Assembly: GCA_018221305.1 (NCBI GenBank)
Contig: JAAOYK010000062.1
Coordinates: 1-59,403, forward strand
Length of the DNA stretch: 59,403 nt
Direction: 5' to 3'
Origin: Candidatus Pacearchaeota archaeon
GTDB lineage: Archaea > Nanobdellota > Nanobdellia > Pacearchaeales > GW2011-AR1
This document shows, one piece after another, positions 49,368 through 57,462 of this stretch. A model generated the notes under the pieces. It had not been told where the DNA came from, searched no databases, and saw only the letters and a list, made by a program, of their open reading frames with translations. How positions within the stretch are numbered: the first letter of the stretch is position 1; every line of letters begins with the position of its first letter. Made by a program: the position numbers and the translations under genes.

Positions 49368-50234
49368 ATGGAAATAGAATTTTTTGCAGATACAGCAAGC
49401 ATACAAGAAATTAAACACTGTTTTGCAAATGGCGTAGATGACGGTATTACCACAAATCCAAAAATAATAGAAACAAGCGGCGACTTATCTAAAGGAATTA
49501 AGTCTGCATATCAATCATTAATTGAAAAATATCCAAACGTTCCCATTAGTCTTGAAACTGACTTAAGAGGACTAAATGTTAATGAAATAGAAGCTGTACC
49601 AGAACAAGTTAGTGAAATATTATTAGGTCAAGCATATGACTTAATGGATTTGAGTGAAAATGTGGTTATTAAAATTCCAATATGTACTGGAGGCCTTTTA
49701 GCTACACAAGAACTAACAAAACAAGGTATACGAACAAATGTTACTGCATGTATGACGCCTTATCAAGCACTTGCAGCTGCTCAAGCAGGAGGAACATATG
49801 TTAGCTTGTTTGCAAACCGAATGCTTGATTCAGAAATATTAGCACTTTCAGGAAATAAATTAGAAGAAATTGTTACAAATCCAGAATGGAAATCTATTGT
49901 GAAAGAAAATACTAAAAAACATTTTGATGAAGCATGGGGAAAAACATCAGGAGCAATTGCATATGTTGCAGAAAAATTAGATGGAACTAAATCTAAACTA
50001 ATTGTTGGCAGCATACGGTTGCCTGAAGATATTCATAAAATTGTTCAGGCAGGACCGCAAGTAATCACAATCCCTTATGGAATTGTAAGCCAAATGGGTG
50101 ATATGACGCATCTAAAAAATACACAAAGAACTATTGATTATACAGACGTAAAAGTTGGTAATTCAATAACTCATCCAATGACTCAATACACATTAGACGA
50201 ATTTGAAAAATCTGCAGATAAATATAGAAAATAA
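49368..50234 (+). CDS. Transaldolase / fructose-6-phosphate aldolase family
   Basis: 288-residue Schiff-base aldolase fold. FADTASIQEIKHCFANGVDDGITTNPKII is the family N-terminus (D-T-A ... G-x-T-T-N-P), ISLETDLRG the second strand and VVIKIPICTGGLLATQEL contains the catalytic Lys102. VTACMTPYQALAAAQAGGTYVSLFANRM and LIVGSIRLPEDIHKIVQAGPQVITIP match TalC/MipB types, while the C-terminus is longer than in the 220-residue enzymes. As a transaldolase it would make sedoheptulose 7-phosphate, the GmhA substrate, directly downstream of the GmhA-like gene. A narrower aldolase role is possible. Confidence 0.87.
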   Translation: MEIEFFADTASIQEIKHCFANGVDDGITTNPKIIETSGDLSKGIKSAYQSLIEKYPNVPISLETDLRGLNVNEIEAVPEQVSEILLGQAYDLMDLSENVVIKIPICTGGLLATQELTKQGIRTNVTACMTPYQALAAAQAGGTYVSLFANRMLDSEILALSGNKLEEIVTNPEWKSIVKENTKKHFDEAWGKTSGAIAYVAEKLDGTKSKLIVGSIRLPEDIHKIVQAGPQVITIPYGIVSQMGDMTHLKNTQRTIDYTDVKVGNSITHPMTQYTLDEFEKSADKYRK

Positions 50235-50240
50235 AGATAT

Positions 50241-51161
50241 TTAATTTTTAAATCTAAAAAAGTGCATCAGTTTAGTTTTTCTTAAAAAAGTATTAATTAT
50301 CTTTTGCTTAAAACTCCATGCAAACAGCCGATCATCTGACTCTCTATCAGCAACCATAAAAGGAGGATGTTTTAATGGGAAACTTAATTCTTTTGTAGGT
50401 AATGACCTTTTTTTGTCAAGGTAAGTCATGTTAGAAGCATTAGAAGACATTCCAATATTTGTTATAAGATTTTCATTAGGGATTATAACTAAGCCATTAT
50501 TATAAATTATATTATACACCCATTGAGGGTCCCATACCTGAAATCCATTAATAATATGTTTAAAGTTTGATTTAAGAACCATTCGTTCCAAAAAGTTAGG
50601 ATATACATCTTTTAGATATCCTTTATCTTTAAATTCTTTATATCCTTTCATGTCTGCACTGTAAGTCTTCCATGCACGCCGCCAGGTTGCCCAGCCCCAA
50701 GTATATGGAGATTTTGAAAAATAGTACGAATAATTGTCACGTTTCCAGCCCCTTTGACAGTTACTTCCTGCAATCTGCATGATTCTATCATCATGTTTAT
50801 ATTTTTCAAGTAGTTCCTGACAAAACCAATAAAAACTGTTATTTGGAATACAGTCATCCTCTAGAATGATACCATCCTCTACATGACTAAAAAACCAATC
50901 CAAAGTGTCAATATAACCACCTTTAAGGCCTTTGTTTGTTTCTTTGTAAAAAGTTTTTAACTGGCATGGCCAGTCAATCTTTGTAAATATTTTTTTAACC
51001 TCATCTACTAAAGGTTTATCATTTTCATTTCTTGGACCGTCTATTGCTACAAAAAGTTTTAAAGGCCTTACACGCCTAATAGATTCAAAAAGTTTTTCTG
51101 TTAATTCTGGTCTTATAAATGCAAGGACCAAGATTGGAGTTTTTAATTGTGGGGTTCTCAT
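50241..51161 (-). CDS. GT-A glycosyltransferase (HlpA/GNT-I-like)
   Basis: 306-residue glycosyltransferase. TPILVLAFIRPELTEKLFESIRRVRPLKLFVAIDGPR is the nucleotide-binding start, KTFYKETNKGLKGGYIDTLDWFF and DGIILEDDCIPNNSFYWFCQELLEKY carry the metal-binding E-D-D, and PYTWGWATWRRAWKTY with GFQVWDPQWVYNII is characteristic of the group annotated as hemolytic protein HlpA-like glycosyltransferases. Donor unknown. It follows the methyltransferase at 51167 by five bases and probably shares its promoter. Confidence 0.82.
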   Translation of the reverse strand: MRTPQLKTPILVLAFIRPELTEKLFESIRRVRPLKLFVAIDGPRNENDKPLVDEVKKIFTKIDWPCQLKTFYKETNKGLKGGYIDTLDWFFSHVEDGIILEDDCIPNNSFYWFCQELLEKYKHDDRIMQIAGSNCQRGWKRDNYSYYFSKSPYTWGWATWRRAWKTYSADMKGYKEFKDKGYLKDVYPNFLERMVLKSNFKHIINGFQVWDPQWVYNIIYNNGLVIIPNENLITNIGMSSNASNMTYLDKKRSLPTKELSFPLKHPPFMVADRESDDRLFAWSFKQKIINTFLRKTKLMHFFRFKN

Positions 51162-51166
51162 TTTAT

Positions 51167-51763
51167 TTAGTGGTTTTTTCGTTTAGTAAGTTTTAAGACA
51201 ATCCAACAGTGTGGAAGAAGAAAAGCAGAATTTTTAAATCTTCTCCTTTTCTGAATAACTCGGGTGTTAAAGCCTAATTTTCTCATCTGATCAATAATTT
51301 CATTCATTTTCCATCGTGACACATGACAATTAAAAGAATTTTTTTCTTTTTGTCGTTTTGGGTCTAATTTAGTATAAGGCACTGCTACATAACAAAACCC
51401 GTCATCATCTAATAAATCATAAACCTGAGACATAAGATATAAAGGATTTTTTATGTGTTCAAGCACTTCCATTAAAAAGATTGTTTTATATTTCCCTTTT
51501 AGATTTAGTCTTTTTGTTATATCTTTTTTGATAAATTTATAATTTCCAGCAAGATTCTCTTTTCCTGCTATATCAACTATTGTGGCCTTATCCACCCCTA
51601 AATATTTTAAAAAAGTTCCAGCTCCACCTCCAATTTCTAAAACTGGATCTTTAATCCTAAAACGTAAAGATCTGTATAAGCTTCTATAATAACCTGAATT
51701 AGAGTTTAGCTGCAAAGACCTTTTCCACCAAACTTCAGCAGTTTTTATGCAATCATTTTCCAT
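51167..51763 (-). CDS. Class I SAM methyltransferase
   Basis: 198-residue methyltransferase. The SAM region is VLEIGGGAGTFLKYLGVDKATIVDI, KYKTIFLMEVLEHIKNPLYLMSQVYDLLDDDGFCYVAVPYTKLD, followed by CHVSRWKMNEIIDQMRKLGFNTRVI, all normal for the Methyltransf_23-like group. The N-terminus includes CIKTAEVWWKRSLQLNSNSGYYRSLYR. Target probably a sugar or lipid in the glycan locus. ATTTTAAAT at 51785-51793 (minus-strand TATA) lies 26 bases upstream. Confidence 0.82.
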   Translation of the reverse strand: MENDCIKTAEVWWKRSLQLNSNSGYYRSLYRSLRFRIKDPVLEIGGGAGTFLKYLGVDKATIVDIAGKENLAGNYKFIKKDITKRLNLKGKYKTIFLMEVLEHIKNPLYLMSQVYDLLDDDGFCYVAVPYTKLDPKRQKEKNSFNCHVSRWKMNEIIDQMRKLGFNTRVIQKRRRFKNSAFLLPHCWIVLKLTKRKNH

Positions 51764-51784
51764 TATTTAAGGAAAAAGAATGAT

Positions 51785-51837
51785 ATTTTAAATATTTCTA
51801 TCAATTGATATAATCAATACCCTAAAACTTTTTAAAG
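51785..51837. promoter_or_regulatory. Divergent promoter with two TATA boxes
   Basis: ATTTAAAAT (minus strand, 51785-51793) is 26 bases before ATG 51763 and TTTTTAAAG (51829-51837) is about 26 bases before ATG 51858. Both divergent genes would be leaderless. Confidence 0.55.
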
Positions 51838-51857
51838 TATAACTGGATTCAAAAGTT

Positions 51858-52793
51858 ATGAATATTTTAATTACAGGGTGTGACGGTTTTATAGGAAATG
51901 CATTAGTAGGTAAACTAAAAAATCGGTATAATAAGGTTATTGGATTTGGAAGAGAAAGAAATATGCAAGATAAAAAATTGCATACTCCTGACGTGTTTAT
52001 TCAAGGAGATGTTAGAGATTATGACCTTTTGCGCAGAGTTATCACAGATTATGAAATTGATGAAGTTTATCACTTAGCAGCACAAGCAATTGTAAGAACA
52101 TGTTCTAATGACCCGTACAGCACTTTTGATATTAATGTGATGGGAACAGTAAGTCTTTTAGAGGCATGTAGAAACTCTGGCCAAAATGTTAAAAGTATCA
52201 CAATATCTACCAGTGATAAAGCTTTTGGAGATGCTCCTATTCCTTATACTGAAGAAACCCAACTTAACCCGCAATATGTTTATGATACATCAAAAGGTTG
52301 TCAACAATTTGTATCTAGATGTTATTTTAATAATTATAACGTTCCAACAAAAGTTGTTGCATGTTCAAACATTTATGGTCCTGCAGATTTTAATATGTCA
52401 AGAATAATACCAAATACAGTAACACGTCTTGCAAAAGGTCAGCCAGCCCTACTAAATAAAGGAGTTGCAGATTATATAAGAGAATTTGTCTTTATTGACG
52501 ATGCTGCTAATGCTTTTATTGCAGTTTCAAGAAATGGAACACCTGGAGAAACTTATTGTTGTGGAGGAACTGAACATCTTCCTATAAAAGAGTTAATAGA
52601 AAGAATATGCACTATGATGGGAAAAGATTTTTCAGAAATTGAATTATTTGAAAGACCGTCCCAGTTTAAAGAAATACCAAAACAACAAATTGACTCAACA
52701 AAACTTCGTTCGCTTGGTTGGGCACCACAATATACCTTAAATGAAGGTTTACAAAAAAGTATTGAATTCTATTCAGATTTAGTAAAAAACTAA
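51858..52793 (+). CDS. Nucleotide-sugar 4,6-dehydratase-like SDR
   Basis: 311-residue extended SDR. ILITGCDGFIGNALVGKL binds the cofactor. ISTSDKAFGDAPIPYTEET carries the T-S-D-K pattern seen in CDP-glucose 4,6-dehydratase (dTDP-glucose enzymes have D-E, GDP-mannose enzymes S-E), and YVYDTSKGCQQF keeps YxxxK intact. CSNIYGPADFNMSRIIPNTV and VADYIREFVFIDDAANAFIAV follow. It should remove water across C5-C6 to give a 4-keto-6-deoxy sugar, the normal substrate of a 3-dehydratase like the one at 26010-27203. Nucleotide preference is inferred from one motif only. Confidence 0.83.
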   Translation: MNILITGCDGFIGNALVGKLKNRYNKVIGFGRERNMQDKKLHTPDVFIQGDVRDYDLLRRVITDYEIDEVYHLAAQAIVRTCSNDPYSTFDINVMGTVSLLEACRNSGQNVKSITISTSDKAFGDAPIPYTEETQLNPQYVYDTSKGCQQFVSRCYFNNYNVPTKVVACSNIYGPADFNMSRIIPNTVTRLAKGQPALLNKGVADYIREFVFIDDAANAFIAVSRNGTPGETYCCGGTEHLPIKELIERICTMMGKDFSEIELFERPSQFKEIPKQQIDSTKLRSLGWAPQYTLNEGLQKSIEFYSDLVKN

Positions 52794-52825
52794 ATGAGCA
52801 CTTTATTTTCAGAATTTATTTTGTT

Positions 52826-54205
52826 TTAAGCCTTATGAAACTTTTTACTGACCCACAGCCCGAAAAAGTAAAAATATCTTGAAAAGACTGTTGCAAGCGC
52901 TGCACCGATTACTGCAAAATTATGACCTAATTTAAGTCCAAAATTTATTAAGACATAATTTAGTAAAACATTAAGTATTGTTGACAATATTAAAATTTTT
53001 GCAACAACTTTAATATTTTTTTGTGAAATAAAATAAGTTTCATAAAGGGAAATAATCGGAGTAACTATCAAAAGTAAAGACAAAATACGCAAATAAGTTA
53101 TTGACTGATGATATTCTTTACCATAAATTATTAGAATAAATATTCCTGCTACAAAAAAGGTTATAACAAAGAGGGCACAAGAGATTAAAAACATGATTTT
53201 TTGAGCCTTTTTAAGTCCACGATCCAATTTTTTTCCTTTAAGGCGACTAAATATTGGAAGCAGGGCAGATGAAGAAAAGCTTACTAAAGCTATCACAGAA
53301 GTGACAAGAACCAGGGCTGCAGAATAAAACCCGATTTGTACAGCAGGAAGATAATGACCTAACATTATACTATCAATGTACCCAAAAAATATTCCAGAAA
53401 GGTTCATAAATGCTATTGGTAAAACTAAAAGCCAAAAAGCCTTTATCTCGCTACGAGTTAACTTTTCAGGTTTTATCTTAAAAAGTTTTGATCGTTTTCG
53501 GTAAGTTATGAAAAGGTAAATTCCAGGAATAATAAATGTAACAGCTAAAACTAAAAACATAAAAAATAGGATTTTGTCTGGAGAGCCAAGTCTTTTAATA
53601 AAAAATACTAAAAATATTGGAACCAAGGTAAGTTTTAGTATTTGAAGAATTATTTCTTGATAAAAAGGAATTTTAAAATCATTATTTGAAGTAAATATTG
53701 GAATAATAAAATTAGAAATGTTCACTATAAGATAATAAAGCGATCCTGCAAGGAGTCCAAGATAAATTGGTTTTTGATAATAACCTCCTGCAAGCCATCT
53801 AGCAGAAAAAATAATGATAAAAACAGAGAAAAAAAGAAGAATTACTTTTGCTTTAAAAATATAATTCAAATATGCTTTTGCTTTTCTTGGCCTTGATTCA
53901 AGATTTCCTGATAAATATGTTATTAAAAGGGCTGCAAGACTAAACGTGAAAAAGCCACCAATTAAAGAAAGAGTTGCATTGATTAATCCATATAAACCAT
54001 AAAGCTCTGGCATTAACAAACGCGCAATCATAATTGTAAAAATTAATCCGCCCACTTTCGTAGTGATATTTCTGACAAACTGTAAAGTAGAATTTTTTAT
54101 AGCTATACCCTTATATCCTGAAAAGTCCCTAGTTTTAATCCTTATAAAAAAATCCTTTATGCTTGATTTCCCTTTCCTTACTTCATTTCTAATTCTGGAT
54201 CTCAT
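52826..54205 (-). CDS. Wzx-type oligosaccharide flippase (MOP superfamily)
   Basis: 459-residue membrane protein with about 12-14 spans, typical of O-unit and lipid-linked oligosaccharide flippases. NSTLQFVRNITTKVGGLIFTIMIARLLMPELYGLYGLINATLSLIGGFFTFSLAALLITYLSG is the characteristic first third; VIALVSFSSSALLPIFSRL follows in the seventh to eighth span region and NVLLNYVLINFGLKLGHNFAVIGAALATVFSRYFYF near the end. I chose ATG 54205 (MRSRIRNE), since the longer frame to 54307 would overlap the previous gene. It closes the glycan locus and would move the lipid-linked sugar outward for AglB. Confidence 0.88.
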   Translation of the reverse strand: MRSRIRNEVRKGKSSIKDFFIRIKTRDFSGYKGIAIKNSTLQFVRNITTKVGGLIFTIMIARLLMPELYGLYGLINATLSLIGGFFTFSLAALLITYLSGNLESRPRKAKAYLNYIFKAKVILLFFSVFIIIFSARWLAGGYYQKPIYLGLLAGSLYYLIVNISNFIIPIFTSNNDFKIPFYQEIILQILKLTLVPIFLVFFIKRLGSPDKILFFMFLVLAVTFIIPGIYLFITYRKRSKLFKIKPEKLTRSEIKAFWLLVLPIAFMNLSGIFFGYIDSIMLGHYLPAVQIGFYSAALVLVTSVIALVSFSSSALLPIFSRLKGKKLDRGLKKAQKIMFLISCALFVITFFVAGIFILIIYGKEYHQSITYLRILSLLLIVTPIISLYETYFISQKNIKVVAKILILSTILNVLLNYVLINFGLKLGHNFAVIGAALATVFSRYFYFFGLWVSKKFHKA

Positions 54206-54266
54206 GGTCCTTTTTGTATTATATTTAACAAAATTTACGTATTTAATTAAGTTATGCAAATACTTT

Positions 54267-54731
54267 TTACAAACTAATAAGATTTTTTCCTTTTCTATTA
54301 AAGGCAATTGTATACAATAATGAGAATTTATAAAAAAGAGGATCCTTGCGGTGACAAAGGTCTACCCAGTCGGCAATCATATGAATCGCAATACCCAGCA
54401 ATACAAATATAAAAAAGTTCCAGAAAAAAGATAAAACTCCCAACAGGATCCAAAATTCTATGACATGGAAAATAAATAAAGGTTTTTTAAATTTTTTTCG
54501 TTTTGCTGGTGGCATTTTTTTTAGCATCTTTATAGTCTTAATTGACCAGCTCCAAAATCTAAATGGAGAAATATTTTTTTTACGAAAAATATAAAGTAAG
54601 TAATGGTCAAAATCAATAAATACTGAGGATAAAAAGATTATAAGCGTATTAAAAAATCCAATGAATGGAAAAATCGTATAAATTGCTACAGAGAGAATTA
54701 TCCCTATGATAAAATGTTTTTTTGGAAGCAT
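54267..54731 (-). CDS. Membrane protein of the YdjM/DUF457-like type
   Basis: 154-residue integral membrane protein. Hallmarks are FIDFDHYLLYIFRKK and IHMIADWVDLCHRKDPL, with Asp/His residues placed at membrane faces as in the putative membrane-bound metal hydrolases (YdjM, DUF457), although the family link is by pattern only. Four hydrophobic spans are visible. I chose ATG 54731, five bases after the DUF2061 stop; the longer frame begins with GTG inside that gene. It appears to be part of the SecF-SecD-DUF2061 unit. Confidence 0.65.
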   Translation of the reverse strand: MLPKKHFIIGIILSVAIYTIFPFIGFFNTLIIFLSSVFIDFDHYLLYIFRKKNISPFRFWSWSIKTIKMLKKMPPAKRKKFKKPLFIFHVIEFWILLGVLSFFWNFFIFVLLGIAIHMIADWVDLCHRKDPLFYKFSLLYTIAFNRKGKNLISL

Positions 54732-54736
54732 TTTTT

Positions 54737-54943
54737 TTATTTTTTGAGCCCCCACCGAACCTTAATCCACACCCTTTCGTGAACATAATAAACAATCATT
54801 TTGACAATGACCTCTACAATTCCTAAAGATAGTGCTAGGGCTAATTCTCCTGTAAAAATATAGACCAAAATTACAGTAGTTATTGTTGCACAAATGCGCC
54901 ACGTAATACTTTTAAAAATACTTCTTCTCTTTCTCTCTTTCAT
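54737..54943 (-). CDS. DUF2061 small membrane protein
   Basis: 68-residue protein with RRSIFKSITWRICATITTVILVYIFTG, the DUF2061 signature (S-x-x-K-A/S-x-x-W-R), followed by a second span and VKMIVYYVHERVWIKVRWG, which also matches (Y-Y-x-H-E-R-x-W). Function unknown; the family is widespread in bacteria and archaea. It lies 10 bases after the SecD stop on the same strand, so it is probably cotranscribed with the Sec genes. Confidence 0.85.
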   Translation of the reverse strand: MKERKRRSIFKSITWRICATITTVILVYIFTGELALALSLGIVEVIVKMIVYYVHERVWIKVRWGLKK

Positions 54944-54953
54944 TTGCTCAAAA

Positions 54954-56459
54954 TTAATCTTTTAATATACGCTTTACAATCTCTGAGAATGCTGGCCGCG
55001 TAATAAATACGCCTGCTGAAATCCCAATAATAGTGGTTATTGCAAATCCTTTAAGCAGACCAGCTCCGGCCCATATTAAAGGTAATAAAGCAAAAAGCGT
55101 AGTTATGTAAGTTCCAAAAATAATGAATAAAGCATTTTTGACACGTTCTCGCAAAGATATAGTTTTACTCATCTGGGATTCATCTAAAATTATGATCTGT
55201 GAGTCCACCCCAGTACCAATGGCTGCGATTATTCCTGCGATTGCTGGAAGGTCTAAATTTCTTTTAAATAATGCAGAAATTCCAAGAATGATCAAAACTT
55301 CACATAAACTTGTTAAAAGAACTGCGATTGATAATTTTAATTTTTTATACCTAAAAAAGACTATTAGACCAACAGCAAGTATTGCGGCAAGACCTGAAAA
55401 CAAAATTGTTTGAATAAATTTTTTACCAAGCAATGGAGAGATTGTGTCAATCTTTTCTATAGTTAACTTGTATGGTAATTTTCCAGTAATAAGAATTGTT
55501 TGAAGCTTCTTCATATTCTTTGTTGCGTCATCATAAGCTTCTTTTCTTGCAGCACCAGAGCCAGAACCACTAATTGAAATTTGTGTTGTCCTGCTTCCTT
55601 TCAAATCTTTTGAAATAAATAAAGAATCAACTAAAATGTCGTCAACATAAAGGTCTAATTTCTTTTCTAGATATTGGGGATTAGTTGTATTCACGCCTAA
55701 TTTAGCGGTTATGTCTGCATGCCTTTTTGCTGCAACATCGCTTAAAGTTATCGCAAACCTAAAGCTACAAAAATCTCCACTAGAACTAACATCACAGGTA
55801 TAGATTCCTGCACGTTCCCCGCTTCGTGCGACATAAGTTACATCTTCTCCTCCAGAAAATACTGTTTCATTCCCAATCTTTGCTTCAAATTTTCCTTGTT
55901 TAGAAATAAGACCTTCTAATTCTCTTGGAGTAGAACCTGCAATCTCTATTAACATATAATTTTTTCCACCCAGGTCTGTTACTGGACGAATAGCGATATC
56001 TTTTAATCCATAAACATTTAATCTTTCATCAGTAACTGCAATTAGATCTGCTAACTCTTGTGAACTAATATCTTCTTCTGTTGAAACTAATGCACGTGCT
56101 CCGCCAGACAAATCAAGACCAGTTTTTATTCTTGTTTTGTCTATGTCTCGCACACTTATTTGTGGCGTTTGGTTAGTTAATAAGATAATATTATTACCCT
56201 GAGAAGTCATGGTTAATTTTACTTCTTCAGTTGTTGGAAAAATTGAATTAATAACGGTTTTATAATCATTAAAATTATTTATAGGAATATCATTTATTAG
56301 AGTAATGATCTGACCTGAACGCAGTCCTGCATTATAATAAGTACTATTTTGTTCAACTGATACAATCTCTACACCTTTATCAAAATTTAACGGAAAGATT
56401 GATAAAAGAGAAGCTATGACTGCAAAAATTAATATCCAAATTTTCCAATTAAGTTTCAT
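54954..56459 (-). CDS. secD: Protein-export membrane protein SecD (with PDZ-like segment)
   Basis: 501-residue subunit of the SecDF complex that uses ion gradients to pull secreted proteins outward. After TM1 comes a PDZ-like region (VEIVSVEQNSTYYNAGLRSGQIITLINDIPINNFNDYKTVI, residues about 30-70), which is not part of bacterial SecD, then the P1 domain (TGLDLSGGARALVST, the SecD D1 motif) and six-span C-terminal part with LDLPAIAGIIAAIGTGVDSQIIILDES, the conserved G-x-G-V-D-x-x-I transmembrane motif. It overlaps SecF by four bases (ATGA) and follows it in the order seen in archaea. Confidence 0.93.
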   Translation of the reverse strand: MKLNWKIWILIFAVIASLLSIFPLNFDKGVEIVSVEQNSTYYNAGLRSGQIITLINDIPINNFNDYKTVINSIFPTTEEVKLTMTSQGNNIILLTNQTPQISVRDIDKTRIKTGLDLSGGARALVSTEEDISSQELADLIAVTDERLNVYGLKDIAIRPVTDLGGKNYMLIEIAGSTPRELEGLISKQGKFEAKIGNETVFSGGEDVTYVARSGERAGIYTCDVSSSGDFCSFRFAITLSDVAAKRHADITAKLGVNTTNPQYLEKKLDLYVDDILVDSLFISKDLKGSRTTQISISGSGSGAARKEAYDDATKNMKKLQTILITGKLPYKLTIEKIDTISPLLGKKFIQTILFSGLAAILAVGLIVFFRYKKLKLSIAVLLTSLCEVLIILGISALFKRNLDLPAIAGIIAAIGTGVDSQIIILDESQMSKTISLRERVKNALFIIFGTYITTLFALLPLIWAGAGLLKGFAITTIIGISAGVFITRPAFSEIVKRILKD

Positions 56460-57346
56460 AATCTTGCCTCCTTCCTTTCAAGATACCATTTTAAAATTGA
56501 AGCGTTTGTTATCCAAGTATTTAGAATATCAAAAACAAGACCAATAAGTATAATTGTCAAAATCTGTCCTAGAACGTCTGAGAAAGATTTGGTTATAAAT
56601 AAGGCCACTGAAATAGCGGCAATTGATGTCAAGGTCATAGTTATCCCAGTTTTGAATGCTTGCGTTAAACTTCTTTCTCGACCACGCCGTTTTAGCAAAC
56701 GAGTTGTCAGCATTATATCTGTATCAACACTATATCCAATAAGCATCAAAAATGCAATGATTCCTGCACTTGAAACCCTAATGCCTAAAAGGTTTACAAA
56801 AGCCAGAGTCATCATTATATCTGCAAATGCTGACAAAACTGCAGCAAGGCTTGGAATAAAGGTTCGGAAAATTAAAAAGACAACAATAGCCATTAAAATA
56901 AATGATAAGATTACAGATATTCTTAGCTGTTTGTAAAAAGAACCACTTAAAGATGATCCTGTAAACTCAATGTTTGAGTTTCCCTCATCTAGATCATAAC
57001 CTAAAAAATCTTCTAAAACATCCCTTAAAACATCAGAGTGAACAGAACTTTCAACAATTACAGCTTCTTGACGCCCGGTCCTAAAATTTGATAATTCGCG
57101 TACAGTAAAGTCAGGCAAGGATCCTTCTAAAGTTGTTTTTAGATTGTTTAGATTAACTTCTGTTTCTGGGAAAAGCGTAATCGTGGTTCCACCAGTTAAA
57201 GAAACGTCTTTTCTAATAAAATCTCCAGTTACAGTATAAAAATAAAAAAGATAACCTAAAGATAAAACCAACAGTATTGCAGGTATCAAGAGTAGTCTTT
57301 TATAATTTTTATTATAAGTTTTTCTTAAATTTTGCTTTATCTTCAT
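56456..57346 (-). CDS. secF: Protein-export membrane protein SecF
   Basis: 296-residue partner of SecD. TM1 is YKRLLLIPAILLVLSLGYLFYFYTV, followed by KDVSLTGGTTITLFPE (the D-x-x-G-G motif of P1), a short soluble domain, and five C-terminal spans with ILSFILMAIVVFLIFRTFIPSLAAVLSAFADIMMTLAFVNLLGIRVSSAGIIAFLMLIGYSVDTDIML, which holds the conserved G-Y-S-V-D-T. Length is normal. It begins the SecF-SecD-DUF2061-YdjM-like unit. A CTTTAAAAG box (minus, 57376-57385 region) lies about 34 bases upstream. Confidence 0.93.
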   Translation of the reverse strand: MKIKQNLRKTYNKNYKRLLLIPAILLVLSLGYLFYFYTVTGDFIRKDVSLTGGTTITLFPETEVNLNNLKTTLEGSLPDFTVRELSNFRTGRQEAVIVESSVHSDVLRDVLEDFLGYDLDEGNSNIEFTGSSLSGSFYKQLRISVILSFILMAIVVFLIFRTFIPSLAAVLSAFADIMMTLAFVNLLGIRVSSAGIIAFLMLIGYSVDTDIMLTTRLLKRRGRERSLTQAFKTGITMTLTSIAAISVALFITKSFSDVLGQILTIILIGLVFDILNTWITNASILKWYLERKEARL

Positions 57347-57462
57347 TTTTTTATAAATTATTTCAGGATTTAATGCTTTTAAAGGTTACTTATTTATCTT
57401 AAAATTTAGATGAGTCTTAAAACTTTCACACTAATCCAGAATTTGATAAGGCCATTGCATGA

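Noticed and set aside
9894-54205. Recent import of the whole glycan locus from bacteria
   Set aside because: The genes have archaeal leaderless promoters and the same AT-rich look as the flanking housekeeping genes. Old transfer of single genes is possible but not visible here.
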